From Lytechinus pictus (taxonomy: Eukaryota; Echinodermata; Echinoidea; Temnopleuroida; Toxopneustidae): a DNA stretch of 64,000 nt. The notes under the pieces are model-generated. The model ran no database searches. It saw nothing but the letters and a program-made list of their open reading frames with translations, and was not told where the DNA came from. Positions 50,801 through 59,400 of this stretch are shown piece by piece; position 1 is the first letter of the stretch; each line of letters starts with the position of its first letter. The position numbers were made by a program, and so were the translations under genes. Location of the stretch: positions 26,536,501 to 26,600,500 of the forward strand of contig NC_087245.1 of NCBI RefSeq assembly GCF_037042905.1, read 5' to 3'.

Positions 50801-51204
50801 TTTTGCATTCTGAATGACAAATGAATAAGAAGGGACAAAATTCTGAAGTCTTTGATATTTGTTTTAAAAATCAGTCCCATGTACAACAGGCCATGAAGCT
50901 CCTGATCAGTGAGAAACACTCCCAGTTCAGCCAACATGCACCATCGGGCGATCCACCTAAAGAATACAGCAAGGTGCTTCTTGGGCCCAGGTCAGAAGGC
51001 GATGGATCAGATGCTCCCAATGAACCCCATAACGAAGGGTCAAAGGTTAAGAAGGATCAGGAGAGGTCAGAGGTCAATGTAGAGGTTTATGAAGCTATCT
51101 TTGGGGTAATGAGTGAAGCTCTTCTGAATCAGCAGAGTTTTATCCTGGACAAGGACCTACGTGGGACCCTGAAGATTGTCATAGGAGACCTGATTGATAA
51201 GTGA
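40095..51204 (+). CDS. SNX19-like: Sorting nexin, SNX19-like (seven-exon model, 3' end unresolved)
   Basis: Exons that join in phase are 40095-41881, 44108-44297, 44937-45087, 46149-46246, 46916-47038, 47511-47801 and 50875-51200, giving 988 codons plus 2 nt. The protein starts with a basic stretch and a hydrophobic segment (about residues 27-62, a membrane anchor). A PXA domain follows, with the 'LRDFVVGWYRLLSDDD' signature near residue 140. Next come a long acidic/Ser-rich disordered linker with no RGS domain, a PX domain across exons 2-5 with the phosphoinositide-binding 'RRYREF' motif, and the start of a Nexin_C domain in exon 7. PXA-PX-Nexin_C without RGS is the SNX19 layout, as opposed to SNX13/14/25, and human SNX19 is of similar length. 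The known role of the family is endosomal/ER-associated phosphoinositide binding and trafficking. The rest of Nexin_C is not evident. If the donor at 51201 is not used, the frame stops at 51202-51204. Confidence 0.88.
41899..42257. mobile_element. MITE in SNX19-like intron 1, 6 bp TSD
   Basis: The ends CAGAGTTCCCAGC and GCTGGGAACCCTG are inverse with one mismatch. Both sides are flanked by ATAAAT (41893-41898, 42258-42263). The interior repeats 'ATCAGGGAAAAT'. It begins 17 bp after the exon 1 donor. Confidence 0.75.
42583..43696. repeat. Word-repeat region, TGTCCCATACGTAACA
   Basis: Six copies: inverted at 42583-42596 and 42904-42917, direct at 42745-42758, 43315-43328, 43522-43534 and 43683-43696 (one mismatch). 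The sequence between copies is not obviously repetitive. Intron 1 of the SNX19-like gene. Confidence 0.75.
44108..44297 (+). CDS. SNX19-like: SNX19-like exon 2: start of PX domain
   Basis: The acceptor is TTTTCAG|GT and the donor AAA|GTAAGG. The exon encodes the first PX strands, including 'WRVINLNIP' and 'KPVVYFIIK', and ends in phase 0. Confidence 0.88.
44326..44505. mobile_element. Foldback MITE in intron 2
   Basis: The left end CCTGGTGGATGTTTCATTAA with 'GCTGTTTGTAAGTT' and the inverse at the right (AACTTACAAACAGC...GAAACCGCTCCCAGG) fold back over ~55 bp. Confidence 0.75.
44937..45087 (+). CDS. SNX19-like: SNX19-like exon 3: PX core with RRYREF
   Basis: The acceptor is TTTTTTGCAG and the donor G|GTGAGT. 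The exon continues the PX fold as 'YDLLKKPTL' and then 'VQRRYREFVNLHTRI', whose arginines bind the phosphoinositide headgroup in PX domains. It ends in phase 1. Confidence 0.9.
45294..45512. mobile_element. MITE in intron 3
   Basis: GGGGTGTTGCAAGAAACTTG..GATCAAT at the left is inverted at the right as ATTGATCGCAG..TTTCTTGCAACACCCC. Confidence 0.7.
46149..46246 (+). CDS. SNX19-like: SNX19-like exon 4: PX proline-rich turn
   Basis: The acceptor is AATCAG and the donor AAG|GTAAGA. The encoded 'GIGNIPKQSMLPISRLSP' is the variable proline-containing PX loop. It is followed by 'EQKRSSLETYLK', the start of the PX helix that packs under the binding pocket. Confidence 0.88.
46610..46872. repeat. CTA/CTG/TAC trinucleotide-rich tract in intron 4
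   Basis: Imperfect (CTACTA/CTGCTG)n. The apparent poly-Leu frame at 46608-46877 is a by-product. Confidence 0.85.
46916..47038 (+). CDS. SNX19-like: SNX19-like exon 5: end of PX domain
   Basis: The acceptor is TTTCACAG and the donor AAG|GTAAGC. 'QLLSRPVIHNSREMAEFLAI' is the typical last PX helix: L..LL..P.I..S..m..FL. The exon is phase 0 at both ends. Confidence 0.9.
47511..47801 (+). CDS. SNX19-like: SNX19-like exon 6: PX to Nexin_C linker
   Basis: The acceptor TTTTCTGCAG is strong. The donor GAG|GTCAGA is weaker. The exon encodes 97 residues beginning 'LLINQVSGIVGTIKTILPER' and ending 'RLFGLDDIKE', mostly low-complexity linker. The next exon lies 3.07 kb away across an intron containing a SINE, a MITE and a word-repeat array. 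Confidence 0.8.
47889..48165 (-). mobile_element. tRNA-derived SINE, copy 3 (intron 6)
   Basis: ATT-type tail at the left, body 'CTCACCTGGGTTGAGTGCAG' and tRNA-like head at the right with 'GAATTCAAATCCC'. It lacks the last part of the head. Confidence 0.75.
48429..48715. mobile_element. MITE in intron 6 with an internal hairpin
   Basis: GGGCCCCGTCTTACAAAGAG at the left is inverted at the right (CTCTTAGTAAGACGGCCC). The TIRs extend about 32 bp to the GATC words. The centre holds the hairpin at 48501-48577. Confidence 0.75.
49707..50499. repeat. Word-repeat region, GCAAAAGGGGTTAGGTCCAC
   Basis: Seven copies: plus-sense at 49707 and 50107, inverted near 49878, 50060, 50294, 50328 (divergent) and 50481. 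The block is also a ~420 bp tandem dimer ('CATAAAATTGGGTATAAAAG' at ~49805 and ~50220). Intron 6 of the SNX19-like gene. Confidence 0.8.
50875..51200 (+). CDS. SNX19-like: SNX19-like exon 7: start of Nexin_C domain
   Basis: The acceptor is AAATCAG at 50874; CAACAG at 50889 is an alternative in the same frame. The encoded protein has a charged linker and then 'VEVYEAIFGVMSEALLNQQS' and 'LRGTLKIVIGDLID', matching the first two helices of Nexin_C (PF08628-type). The donor AA|GTGAGT leaves phase 2. The expected continuation (W.., then Y..LL...WP.G) is not evident downstream. An in-frame TGA at 51202-51204 ends the readthrough form. Confidence 0.8.
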
Positions 51205-51251
51205 GTTCATTCTATTCTGGATTCCTAACATGGTTTATAATCAAAATTTAT

Positions 51252-51310
51252 GTAATGGTCAAGTCCACCCCAACAACAGGTTGATTTGAGAAAAATTGAA
51301 AATCTAAAGT
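51252..51310. mobile_element. Solo arm of a foldback MITE
   Basis: 'GTCAAGTCCACCCCAACA' then 'GGTTGATTTGAGAAAAATTG' is the end of the family intact at 17.85-18.44 kb. Confidence 0.5.
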
Positions 51311-51577
51311 GAAAGAAGCGTAGCAATGGAAAACTTTTTTTAAATATTTGCTGTAAAAAGAGAAAACTATTTTTTTAATTGTTAGCATGTCATTTTCAAA
51401 AGCCAAATTTGCAGTATGTATGCAGAATTTATTCATTTCCTGTGGCCAGATATTTGTGTAGTTTCAGTGTGTTGTCAAGCACTTCTGTAATTATGCTGCA
51501 TTTACTGTAAGGGCACTTTAATAGAAACTTCCGATAAAGAGGCATTAGTACGGAGCCCGGGAAGAGACGTGGTAAAA

Positions 51578-52132
51578 ATATTTTTATCTCGTTAAAACGA
51601 GATAGTTATCTCGTTTTAATGAGATAGTATCTCGTTAAAACGACATAGTATCTCGTTTTAATGAGATAGTTATCTCGTTTTAATAATAATAATAATAATA
51701 ATAGTTGGATTTATAAAGCGCTTTTTGCCAGAGGATACAAAGCGCTGCTATTATTACCCCGGCTTTAGCTCGAGCTACCATCACCGGCGCTCAGTGCATG
51801 CAAGGAATTACTCCTGCCGGGTACCCATTCACCTCACCTGGGTCGAGTGCAGCACAGTGTGGATAAATTTCTTGCTGAAGGAAAATACGCCATGGCTACG
51901 ATTCGAACACACGACCCTCTGTTTCAAAGGCGAGAGTCAGAACCACTAGACCACGACGCACCCACTGAGATAGTATCTCGTTTTAATGAGATAGTATCTC
52001 GTTAAAACGACATAGTATCTCGTTAAAACGAGATAGTTATCTCGTTTTAATGAGATAGTATCTCGTTAAAACGACATCGTATCTCGTTTTAATGAGATAG
52101 TTATCTCGTTTTAATGAGATAGTATCTCGTAT
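51578..52132. repeat. Palindromic satellite (ATCTCGTTTTAATGAGAT), split by a SINE
   Basis: About 21 bp units, alternating 'ATCTCGTTTTAATGAGATAG' and 'ATCTCGTTAAAACGACATAG', each nearly self-complementary. About five units precede and nine follow the SINE at 51681-51965. Confidence 0.9.
51681..51965 (-). mobile_element. tRNA-derived SINE, copy 4 (best preserved)
   Basis: The minus strand reads A-box 'GTGGTCTAGTGGTT' and B-box 'GTTCGAATCG', then the body, ending in (ATT)n. It inserted cleanly between ...GTTTTAA and TGAGATAG of one satellite unit, so it is younger than the array. Confidence 0.88.
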
Positions 52133-52199
52133 AAGTCCATTGCATACTGGAACCGGGTGGTCCCTGTATTAAGCCTATGGGAGTGAGAGAATTCAGTAG

Positions 52200-52410
52200 T
52201 CCACGGGTTAACAACATAATACCCGCGAGGCTAGACTAGACTGCGCGCGCTGGCGCTAGCGCGCTCGCTGCTTAATGCAGTAATAGCGTATATAGCCAGG
52301 CAGCCATGCCATGCCAGGCCTTGTACGTATGTACTACTAAGTTACGTCTACGGTAGATCGACTGAATTCAACCAGAAGTTGCCGGTTGCAATCGCGAGGA
52401 TTGAAGGTTA
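52200..52410 (+). promoter_or_regulatory. CpG/GC-rich island with TATA-like word, possible promoter upstream of the integrase gene
   Basis: The segment contains a palindromic GC-rich run near 52236-52265, a TATA-like 'GCGTATATAGCC' near 52288, and a donor-like GAAG|GTTAGT at 52407. It lies between the last supported SNX19-like exon and the integrase gene, so it could start a non-coding first exon of the latter. Confidence 0.25.
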
Positions 52411-52499
52411 GTTCACTTCTTTTACTTATTTATGGCCGGGTCATTCAATGTAAAAGTGAACAAACAGCTAATTTAACAGATTTGCTCTTTTTCGCGATC

Positions 52500-53330
52500 A
52501 GTTCTAGATCTGTGTAACGTTAATTTTAAGACTGCTCAATTAGCAGACTGCAGTCCCCATCGGAAGCGCCCTGTTCTGGGGCCCGACGCTTCAGGCTCTC
52601 CGCGGTCTGGGTCTGGGACCCTGGCCTTGGGCTTGGCCTGCTGGGAAGGCTGTGGTCATTTTGCAAGCTAGAGACAAAGTAAACTAGATCTAGACGTTAC
52701 TTTTTTACGTGCTCGCATTGCAGTAGAAGTGTGGAATTTTCGTATGTATAGATCTAGACTAGTCTAGATATACGAGGAAAAAGCAAGCAAATGTCAGAAT
52801 TGTAAAAAAAAAAAAAACCCTCATATTCCACGGCTATTGATGTCTAGTGTGTAGAGTCTAGATCTAGATTCAACTATGCAATATGCAATACACCGCAACT
52901 TAGTATAGATCTAGATCTATTTCAGCGGCGCGGCAGATCCAGGATTTTTCAAAAGGGAGGGCCGAAGTTGGACCGAAATATCAGCCTCTATTTGGCGTTG
53001 ACGGTTGGATCCGCTGAGATTGCATATCTGGCTTCTCTAAATGCCTCTGAGCTCTGTCATTTTGTCAAAAGAATGCCCCCAGAAAGATGGTTATTCCTGT
53101 CTAGGCCGAAGTCTGCTCAGCCTCAGGGCCTCATCAGGCACCAGAAAAATTCGCTGACCAGTGAAAAAAGTGGAAAAAATGATCCTTAGCTTTTTCAAGT
53201 GTCTGTTTAGATCTAGTCTAGATCTACCCAAAATATTCCTTGACAAGCAAACAAAAAGGAGAAGGGGAGGGCCATGGCCGATTCCCCCCCCCCCCCTTGA
53301 TTCCGCCACAGTCTAGATTCTATGACTATG
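52500..53330. repeat. AGATCTAG-rich region with degraded TIR element
   Basis: Many 'TAGATCTAGA' words (e.g. 52686, 52749, 52858, 52908, 53208). Inside, 'CAGCGGCGCGGCAGATCCAG' (52923) and 'TTGATTCCGCCACAG' (53298) look like ends of a hAT-like element. Confidence 0.5.
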
Positions 53331-53939
53331 TTGTTCAAATTATTTGCTAGGTACCAGTTTACTAGTAGGTTTATTGTCACCCTTAGTCCTTACACTTCTA
53401 GCCATGTAATAACATTAACAGTAACTGGGATTTTGTCAAAATGTTTACATTTACGTATCTAGAGGCTAATAAAAAAACATCAGTGCAACACTGTTGAGTA
53501 TGTTGAAGCACTAAAAATAGAGGATTTATTTATTTAATAAATTTACTGTCTTCATATTAACTTTCATTGCTAACATGTTGAGCTATTTGATAAAATTATT
53601 TTTTCATTTTTGTTTTCTCAGTAAATTTACAATATTTTAATGTTTAAATGTTGCTGAAATAGTTACTTGACAAATGCAAAGTAAGATTAATAAACAAAAA
53701 CCAGTGTGCATGAAAAGTTTATTTAACCAGTTCTTTGGGGGGAAAAACACTGTTGCCTGTGCGTTTTAGATAGGTAGCCTATACACCATGGGGCTAACGT
53801 AGTGAGCCCCATGCCTGCAGGGGTGGTTTATTGTACTAGTAACTACGAGTGTAGAAAATCAATAAGTTTTGAAATATTATAAATAAGGACTAGACCTAGA
53901 CTGCATGCATGGCTGGAATACTCCCCCAGGGAGTGGAGA

Positions 53940-54085
53940 ATGTGCATACATTGTGTGCGGGCAATCCTGATTGAATCCGATGACCGGGGACGGGCTAATA
54001 ATAATCTGTAAACTGCTTAGATACATTATTAATGTCTTACTCTTAAGCACTATAAAAAAGTGGATTATTATTATTATTGATTGTG
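53940..54085 (-). mobile_element. Probable SINE tail fragment
   Basis: 'AAGCACTATAAAAAAGTGGA' followed by (TTA)n resembles the tail of this SINE class. No head is present. Confidence 0.3.
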
Positions 54086-54382
54086 TTTTCAATATTTTAA
54101 TTTTGTATTCATTGTATTTCTTCAGTAACTTAATGCCTGGCTAAAACATCGACAAACTTAAACTAATGTCATACATAAGTGTTAATACATGTGTAGGATC
54201 TACATCTATATAAGTTAGTTGGGAGTAGACTCTAGACCCTATATCATACATGTATGTATATGGTCCATCCATGCATGGACCACATACTCATCTCCCATCT
54301 TCCAAAAAAGAATAGCTAATGATTTTGGTAACAAAAAAATTGCCTCACTAATCATCACTGCTTCTTTGTTTTCTGTCTTCAG

Positions 54383-54485
54383 CGTGTTCTTCGGCAACAC
54401 TGAGGCAGCATTTGAGAAGAAATATCCCTCAGGCTCAGCTCACCAATTGAAGGACAAGGACAAGGGTTCTATCCAGAGTTTCCAA
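54383..54485 (+). CDS. Candidate spliced exon, owner uncertain
   Basis: A pyrimidine-rich acceptor (TTTTCTGTCTTCAG) and a donor CAA|GTAAGA bracket 103 nt with an open frame of 34 codons containing 'EAAFEKKYPSG' and 'LKDKDKGSIQSF'. Its phase fits SNX19-like exon 7, but its product does not resemble the missing Nexin_C helices. It could instead be an untranslated exon of the integrase gene downstream. Continuing to the strong acceptor before 55665 gives a stop after about 13 codons. Confidence 0.3.
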
Positions 54486-55264
54486 GTAAGATAATTCCTC
54501 TTATAATCCTATTCAGTGTAAGTGTTAAAAAAAGAAACTGAATTGAAATAAGAAATTAAATTAGATAGAAGAATAGGCAGCAAGATGAGGGGTAATGGAA
54601 TGTAAGTTCTAGGAAAAAGTTTTGAAAACACTTGTAACGATTTCTGGATCTGGATGTATACGATGCTGAACCAGTTGGTATATGATTGCAGCAGATGAGA
54701 GAGGGCGCAAAGAATAGATAGTTGAATCGTAGGTGGCTCTTCTCAATCTTAGACTTGAACACCTTTGATGATGGACAGACTATTGATTACTTATTAGAGT
54801 ACAGACTCAGTAATTTTGAATCCAAAGGACCTGTAGATGGTACGTACTGAACTGATAGACTCTTAGAGCTGTAGCGTACCTTTAGGATAGACCTAAACAA
54901 TCCAATTTTCTGGGCATTAGTTGGCACATAACCTTATTCTTGAAACTTATGACCTAATTCTTGTGCAGCCCTGATATGGGTATTAATTGCACAGGTCACT
55001 TACTGACTTTTTCTTAAATTCTCTTTTTAGGCACAATTTTTGTAGGGTGTTTTCTGCAGCTGTGACCCATGCATACACACCCTAGCCTCCAGCACAGCAT
55101 TGACCACCCAGCTAATCTCATTCAGGTATGACTTTCTGGGATTGATTTGAAGCTCAATGAACAGAAGGCTCAAGATTAGCTATTGTCACCTTCAACAGGG
55201 GTGGGTTCATTAGGATCAGGGGTGGGGGCTAAATGGAAAAGGGAACAGATTTATCAATTTTTTT

Positions 55265-55495
55265 ACATGTTGGCCTTGAGGTGTAGATGTGCAAGAAACT
55301 TTTTTAAGAATGGGGGAAAATGTGTTGCCATGGTAACGACATATTATGCCAACAATTGAGGGGAAAATGCATTTTCAAATTAAACTTGGCACACATGTTT
55401 GCTTTGAAGTGTAGATGTGTAGGACACATTTTGGGACAGTGACAGAATGTGTGTTGCCATGGTAACGGCATATTATTCCAAAAACTGAAAAACAA
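55265..55495. repeat. Two ~128 bp repeats, each with an X-box palindrome
   Basis: GTTGCCATGGTAAC at 55324-55337 and 55453-55466, each preceded by 'GTGTAGATGTG'. The motif equals the RFX (X-box) consensus, but its repeat setting suggests transposon origin. Confidence 0.6.
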
Positions 55496-55802
55496 AACAT
55501 ACTGTGACGCAATGAATAACTGCGCGGGGCGGGGGTATTAATCACCTTCAGTGATATTTCTAGTTATTATTATGATTATTATGAGTATGACTAAAATGTT
55601 ATTATTTTACTAATAGCATTATTGTTATATTGTTATAATATTTTGTTATTTTTTATCTTTCTAGGTTCCTTCATACATATGCTCTGGCACATCGACATCA
55701 GATTGATTTCCAATAGTCGGTTGACTTGGTGGGAAAGCTTAGAACTAATCAAAGCCAAGATCAGCATTAGCATCAGCGTCAGCATTCCACTGAACACAGT
55801 CA

Positions 55803-56624
55803 ATGGCTGGCCGTGATCATTTGATCAGTTTGTACTTTAACCTGGGAATGTCCTATAAGGAAATCATTTATATCTTAGCACAAGAACATGGCATAGAACT
55901 TAGTGAAAGACATCTCAAGAGGATATTAGCTCTGAATAACTTTCGTCGCCGACATTACACTAACTTAGCTGATGTGGTACAGTTTATTGAGCATGAGCTT
56001 CAAGGGTCAGGTCAGTTGCACGGATACCGCATGATGCATGCTAAATGCAGACAGAATGGTATGCATGTGAGAAAGGAGGATGTTCGTGTCATTTTAAAGT
56101 ATCTGGATCCAGAAGGCGTAGCAGCCAGAACAGCTAGACGACTAACCAGACGTTCTTACTTTGCTAAAGGACCAAATCATGTGTGGCACGTTGATGGATA
56201 TGATAAACTAAAGCCGTTTGGATTATGCATCAGTGGATGCATAGATGGCTATTCACGAAAAGTAATGTGGTTGAATGTGTATAATACAAACAATGATCCA
56301 AAATTAGTAGGAGGATACTTCTTGGAAACTGTTATGGAATGTGGTGGCTTCCCTTGCAAAGTTCGTGCTGATCGTGGCACCGAAAATGGACACATTTGTG
56401 CCTTTCAAAACTTCTTTCATCATAATTATGACTTAGAACGAAGAGTGTACATCGAAGGATCAAGCACTAGCAATCAAAGGATTGAATACTGGTGGGCATT
56501 TTTGCGGAAGGAATGTACACATTTTTGGATTGAGACCTTCAGAAGGCTGTCAGACAGAGGGGACTTCACTGGAGACTTTCTAGACAAGAATCTTGTTCAG
56601 TTCTGTTTCATGAGCATTCTACAG
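55803..56624 (+). CDS. Integrase gene exon 1 (HTH plus DDE core)
   Basis: The ATG at 55803 is the first in frame after the acceptor TTTATCTTTCTAG ending near 55664. Reading through the donor at 56625 would add 40 unrelated residues before a stop at 56742-56744. That stretch already contains the GGCATCA repeat word of the intron. Confidence 0.85.
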
Positions 56625-58944
56625 GTGAGCACCCTACCAGAAAGAACAGTCATCATGATGACTGATTTACAAGTTATTGATGCAATGGAGGCATCAGAGT
56701 CATCAAAAAGGCAGCAATTGGAACCCTTGAAACCCTTGAAATAATAGTTCTAAATAACATTAGATTTAATGGCAAATAGGCATCAAACAGTTATCAAAAG
56801 GCATAATTTGGCATCAGACATCATACAGACATCAGGAGCCATCATTTGGCATCAGGCATCATAAGTCATCATTGGCATCAGAAGTCATCAAATTGGCATT
56901 AGAGAAATGATATCAGGAAAATGGTCATACATGTAAATCATTTAGGTTTTTTTTTTCTCCTGACCTGCTTCGACCCATACAATGTAACATTTGACCCTGA
57001 CTGACAAATACATGTAAATTGTTCTGAATTATCAAAGTTTCTTAAGTAGAATTATGCAAAATATAAACAAATAAAACAAAAGGTTGCAAAAACAAAGAAA
57101 TACATAAGATATTCATTAAACAATACATTATTTGACAAAGAAATATTTTGCTACTGCATTTTTTTTTGTTAAGAAAATTGTTACACATGTCATAAGGAAT
57201 GTTCAACCTTTTTAAATTGATTTAGATGGCAAAATATGATTTTCTGCATAAATTTGCATAATTAGTTAAAAATAGAGTTTTTGAAAAATTTATTATACGG
57301 TCTTGTAGTTTGCATCAGACTGTAAATTGGTGGAAAATGTTGCATCGATCCACGGCCGAGATCAGAAAGGGCGTGGTTGCTCCAGCCCCCCCCCCCCATG
57401 ATGTTGTTTGTATATGTACACGTCCTGAGTCAAGTCAGATAAACTTCCATTCATAACCTGTTCATAGTTGTGCTATCAAAAAGGCTTCCTTTTCTAAGGC
57501 TTTTTGAGTGACTAAAACTTCAATTTTTGGAGGCATCATAAAGCCTTGTCCTAGAAACTTTCACAGTGATGACTAATGATGCCTTCTTCTGAACAAATAA
57601 TGCCGTGATGCCTGAATGATGACTGTGATGCCAGTTTCTGATGGTGCCTAATCTGATGACCATTGATGCCTCCTGATGACCAAATGGTGCCTATTGCTTA
57701 CCGTACCAAAATGATGTTTTTTGATGCCCAAATGATGTCTTACTTTACTAGTGATGCCCAAATGATAATTAATTTTTCTGGCCAGGCATTTCACTCTTCT
57801 TAATGATTTAGAAAAGCACTGGTTACCATGCATCTTTGTGACAGAACTTGGAATCTAGTCATTGAAAAAATTGTGTTTCTTATTACATTTACAATATATT
57901 TTATTTTATGAGGGTTGGGGGCATTCACCCCACATGCTGGTACATGTACATGTAGGTATATGTGCCACAAGTACAGCAGAGGCAAAATTAGGGGGCTCAC
58001 CAAAAATGGGGGTTCACTGGAACTAAAGATCCAAGGAGTTCAGACCTCAAAATGTGCTTTGGAACTACATCTAAATCTGACTTAACTATGTAAAGGCATG
58101 TTGAATAATGTAATGCTTTGGAACAGTTTACTTGCCACAAAAGCTGGATATGCAAAGAACTCTTATCCATGTGAATTACATTCCTCACATGGCAGCCGCT
58201 CCTCTGAGGCAGCCCGGTGTCACATTTGAAGGTTTAGGATAAAAGACTAAGCATGATTCAATGGAATTGAAAAGGTGAAGTATTGTCACTTATTGTCAAC
58301 ATTTGTGGGCTCTGGAATAAAAATATGAAAATTTGCCATGTAATTAATCTGAAAGTTACATGCATCAGAATTTTTAGGGCACAAAATTGGGGCATTTCAG
58401 TAGCATATGTGTACCGTACAATATATTGTGAGTGCACAATACAATTAACTGCAGAGGACTTAGACCAAGAATATGGCCATAATATATCAGGTTCTTAATC
58501 AAGTAGTTCTATATTGCCGTAATTGGATTACTAATAACTTAAAGTTGTATTTATCAGATTCGTTGCACACAGTAATTTCACCATGGTAGTATTGTTTCAC
58601 AAATTATTTTACAGACAGAGCTAGACAAGATGGCTGATATATGGAACAATCACCGTATCCGACCCTCTGTGAATCTCCATGTACCAAGTGGCCATCCAAT
58701 GATGATGTATCATACTCCACAAATCTGGGGTACTGAAGATCAGCTTTGCACCAATGTTGATGATGACGATCTGGCTGCATGCATAAGTGATGCTGTATTC
58801 CGATCTACCATACCATGCGACAAAGATGTATATGACTTGTGTGTGTATATTATGAAAAGAGACAACCTTGATCAACCAATGGAAGTCCAGGATGCCTTAG
58901 AATTGTACATCCATCTGAAGCAGGAGATTACTGTGTTGCTTTAA
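55803..58944 (+). CDS. IS3-like (IS3EU-type) integrase/transposase, two exons, 383 aa
   Basis: The exons are 55803-56624 and 58615-58944, both junctions phase 0 (CTACAG|GTGAGC ... TTTACAG|ACAGAG). An N-terminal HTH spans about residues 5-45 and a second HTH_21-like module with 'HGYRMMHAKCRQ' spans about 57-100. An rve-type catalytic core follows, with D131 in 'WHVDGYD', D190 in 'RADRGTEN' and E228 in 'NQRIEYWW', 37 residues between the last two. Exon 2 adds the conserved tail 'NNHRIRPSVNLHVPSGHP' and an acidic C-terminus. The layout matches bacterial IS3 OrfB and the eukaryotic IS3EU group. All three catalytic acids are intact and the frame is open, so it is either a recently active element or a domesticated gene. 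A strong acceptor at 55664 precedes a 5' untranslated stretch, suggesting at least one upstream exon. Terminal inverted repeats were not found. Confidence 0.85.
56690..57785. repeat. GGCATCA / TGATGCC word clusters in integrase intron
   Basis: 'GGCATCAGACATCAT'-like words in plus sense at 56690-56905 and the inverse 'TGATGCCAAATGATG' type at 57530-57780. The two flank AT-rich DNA with a poly-C run (57387), an overall inverted layout. Confidence 0.65.
58615..58944 (+). CDS. Integrase gene exon 2 (conserved C-terminal tail)
   Basis: It opens 'TELDKMADIWNNHRIRPS', the continuation seen after the catalytic E in this family, where the tail reads roughly 'W..HRIRPS.N...P.G.P..MY..P'. It ends at TAA 58942-58944. 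No AATAAA is seen close downstream. Confidence 0.85.
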   Translation, partial: TELDKMADIWNNHRIRPSVNLHVPSGHPMMMYHTPQIWGTEDQLCTNVDDDDLAACISDAVFRSTIPCDKDVYDLCVYIMKRDNLDQPMEVQDALELYIHLKQEITVLL

Positions 58945-58984
58945 ATATATGCATTCAGGAAATTAAGCTGAAACCCCTGAAGCA

Positions 58985-59400
58985 AAATATATCTTAACCC
59001 TCAATAGCCCGGGGGGGGGGGGGGCCCCCCCCCCTCGAAATTTTTCGTGATAATTTTTTAACGCAAAAAGATCTCGCAATGAAATTTCATATGAAAGTAC
59101 ATGGTATCAAAGTACAGCCTAAGTTCGATTTCGGAGTATGTAGGTCAAAGGTCATAGCTCATTAAATATGCGAAAATGGTTTCCGTTCGATAACTTTAGT
59201 AATGTTTGACGGATTTTAATGAAATTTGATATTCCATAAAGTAGTAAACTTTCTGTACATCCAATCTCCAGGTATTAGTAACTTCCTTGCGTAGTAATAT
59301 AATAGTAAGTCTACTGGAGGTAACTTGTTTTAACGTATAGGTAATTTGTACTCGGCGAGGGGATGCGACGCTTAGCGTTGCTCTTGTTTTTACTGCATTA
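58985..59400. repeat. Probable dispersed repeat downstream of the integrase gene
   Basis: G13/C9 run, then a stretch ending 'GGGGATGCGACGCTTAGCGT'. I suspect a repeat tail but cannot place the family. Confidence 0.3.

Noticed and set aside
51897-51965. tRNA-like sequence on the minus strand
   Set aside because: Same SINE head, followed by SINE body and ATT tail, so not a tRNA gene.
55803-56744. Bacterial IS3 contamination
   Set aside because: The gene continues across a canonical GT/AG intron into a conserved second exon and is surrounded by host repeats.
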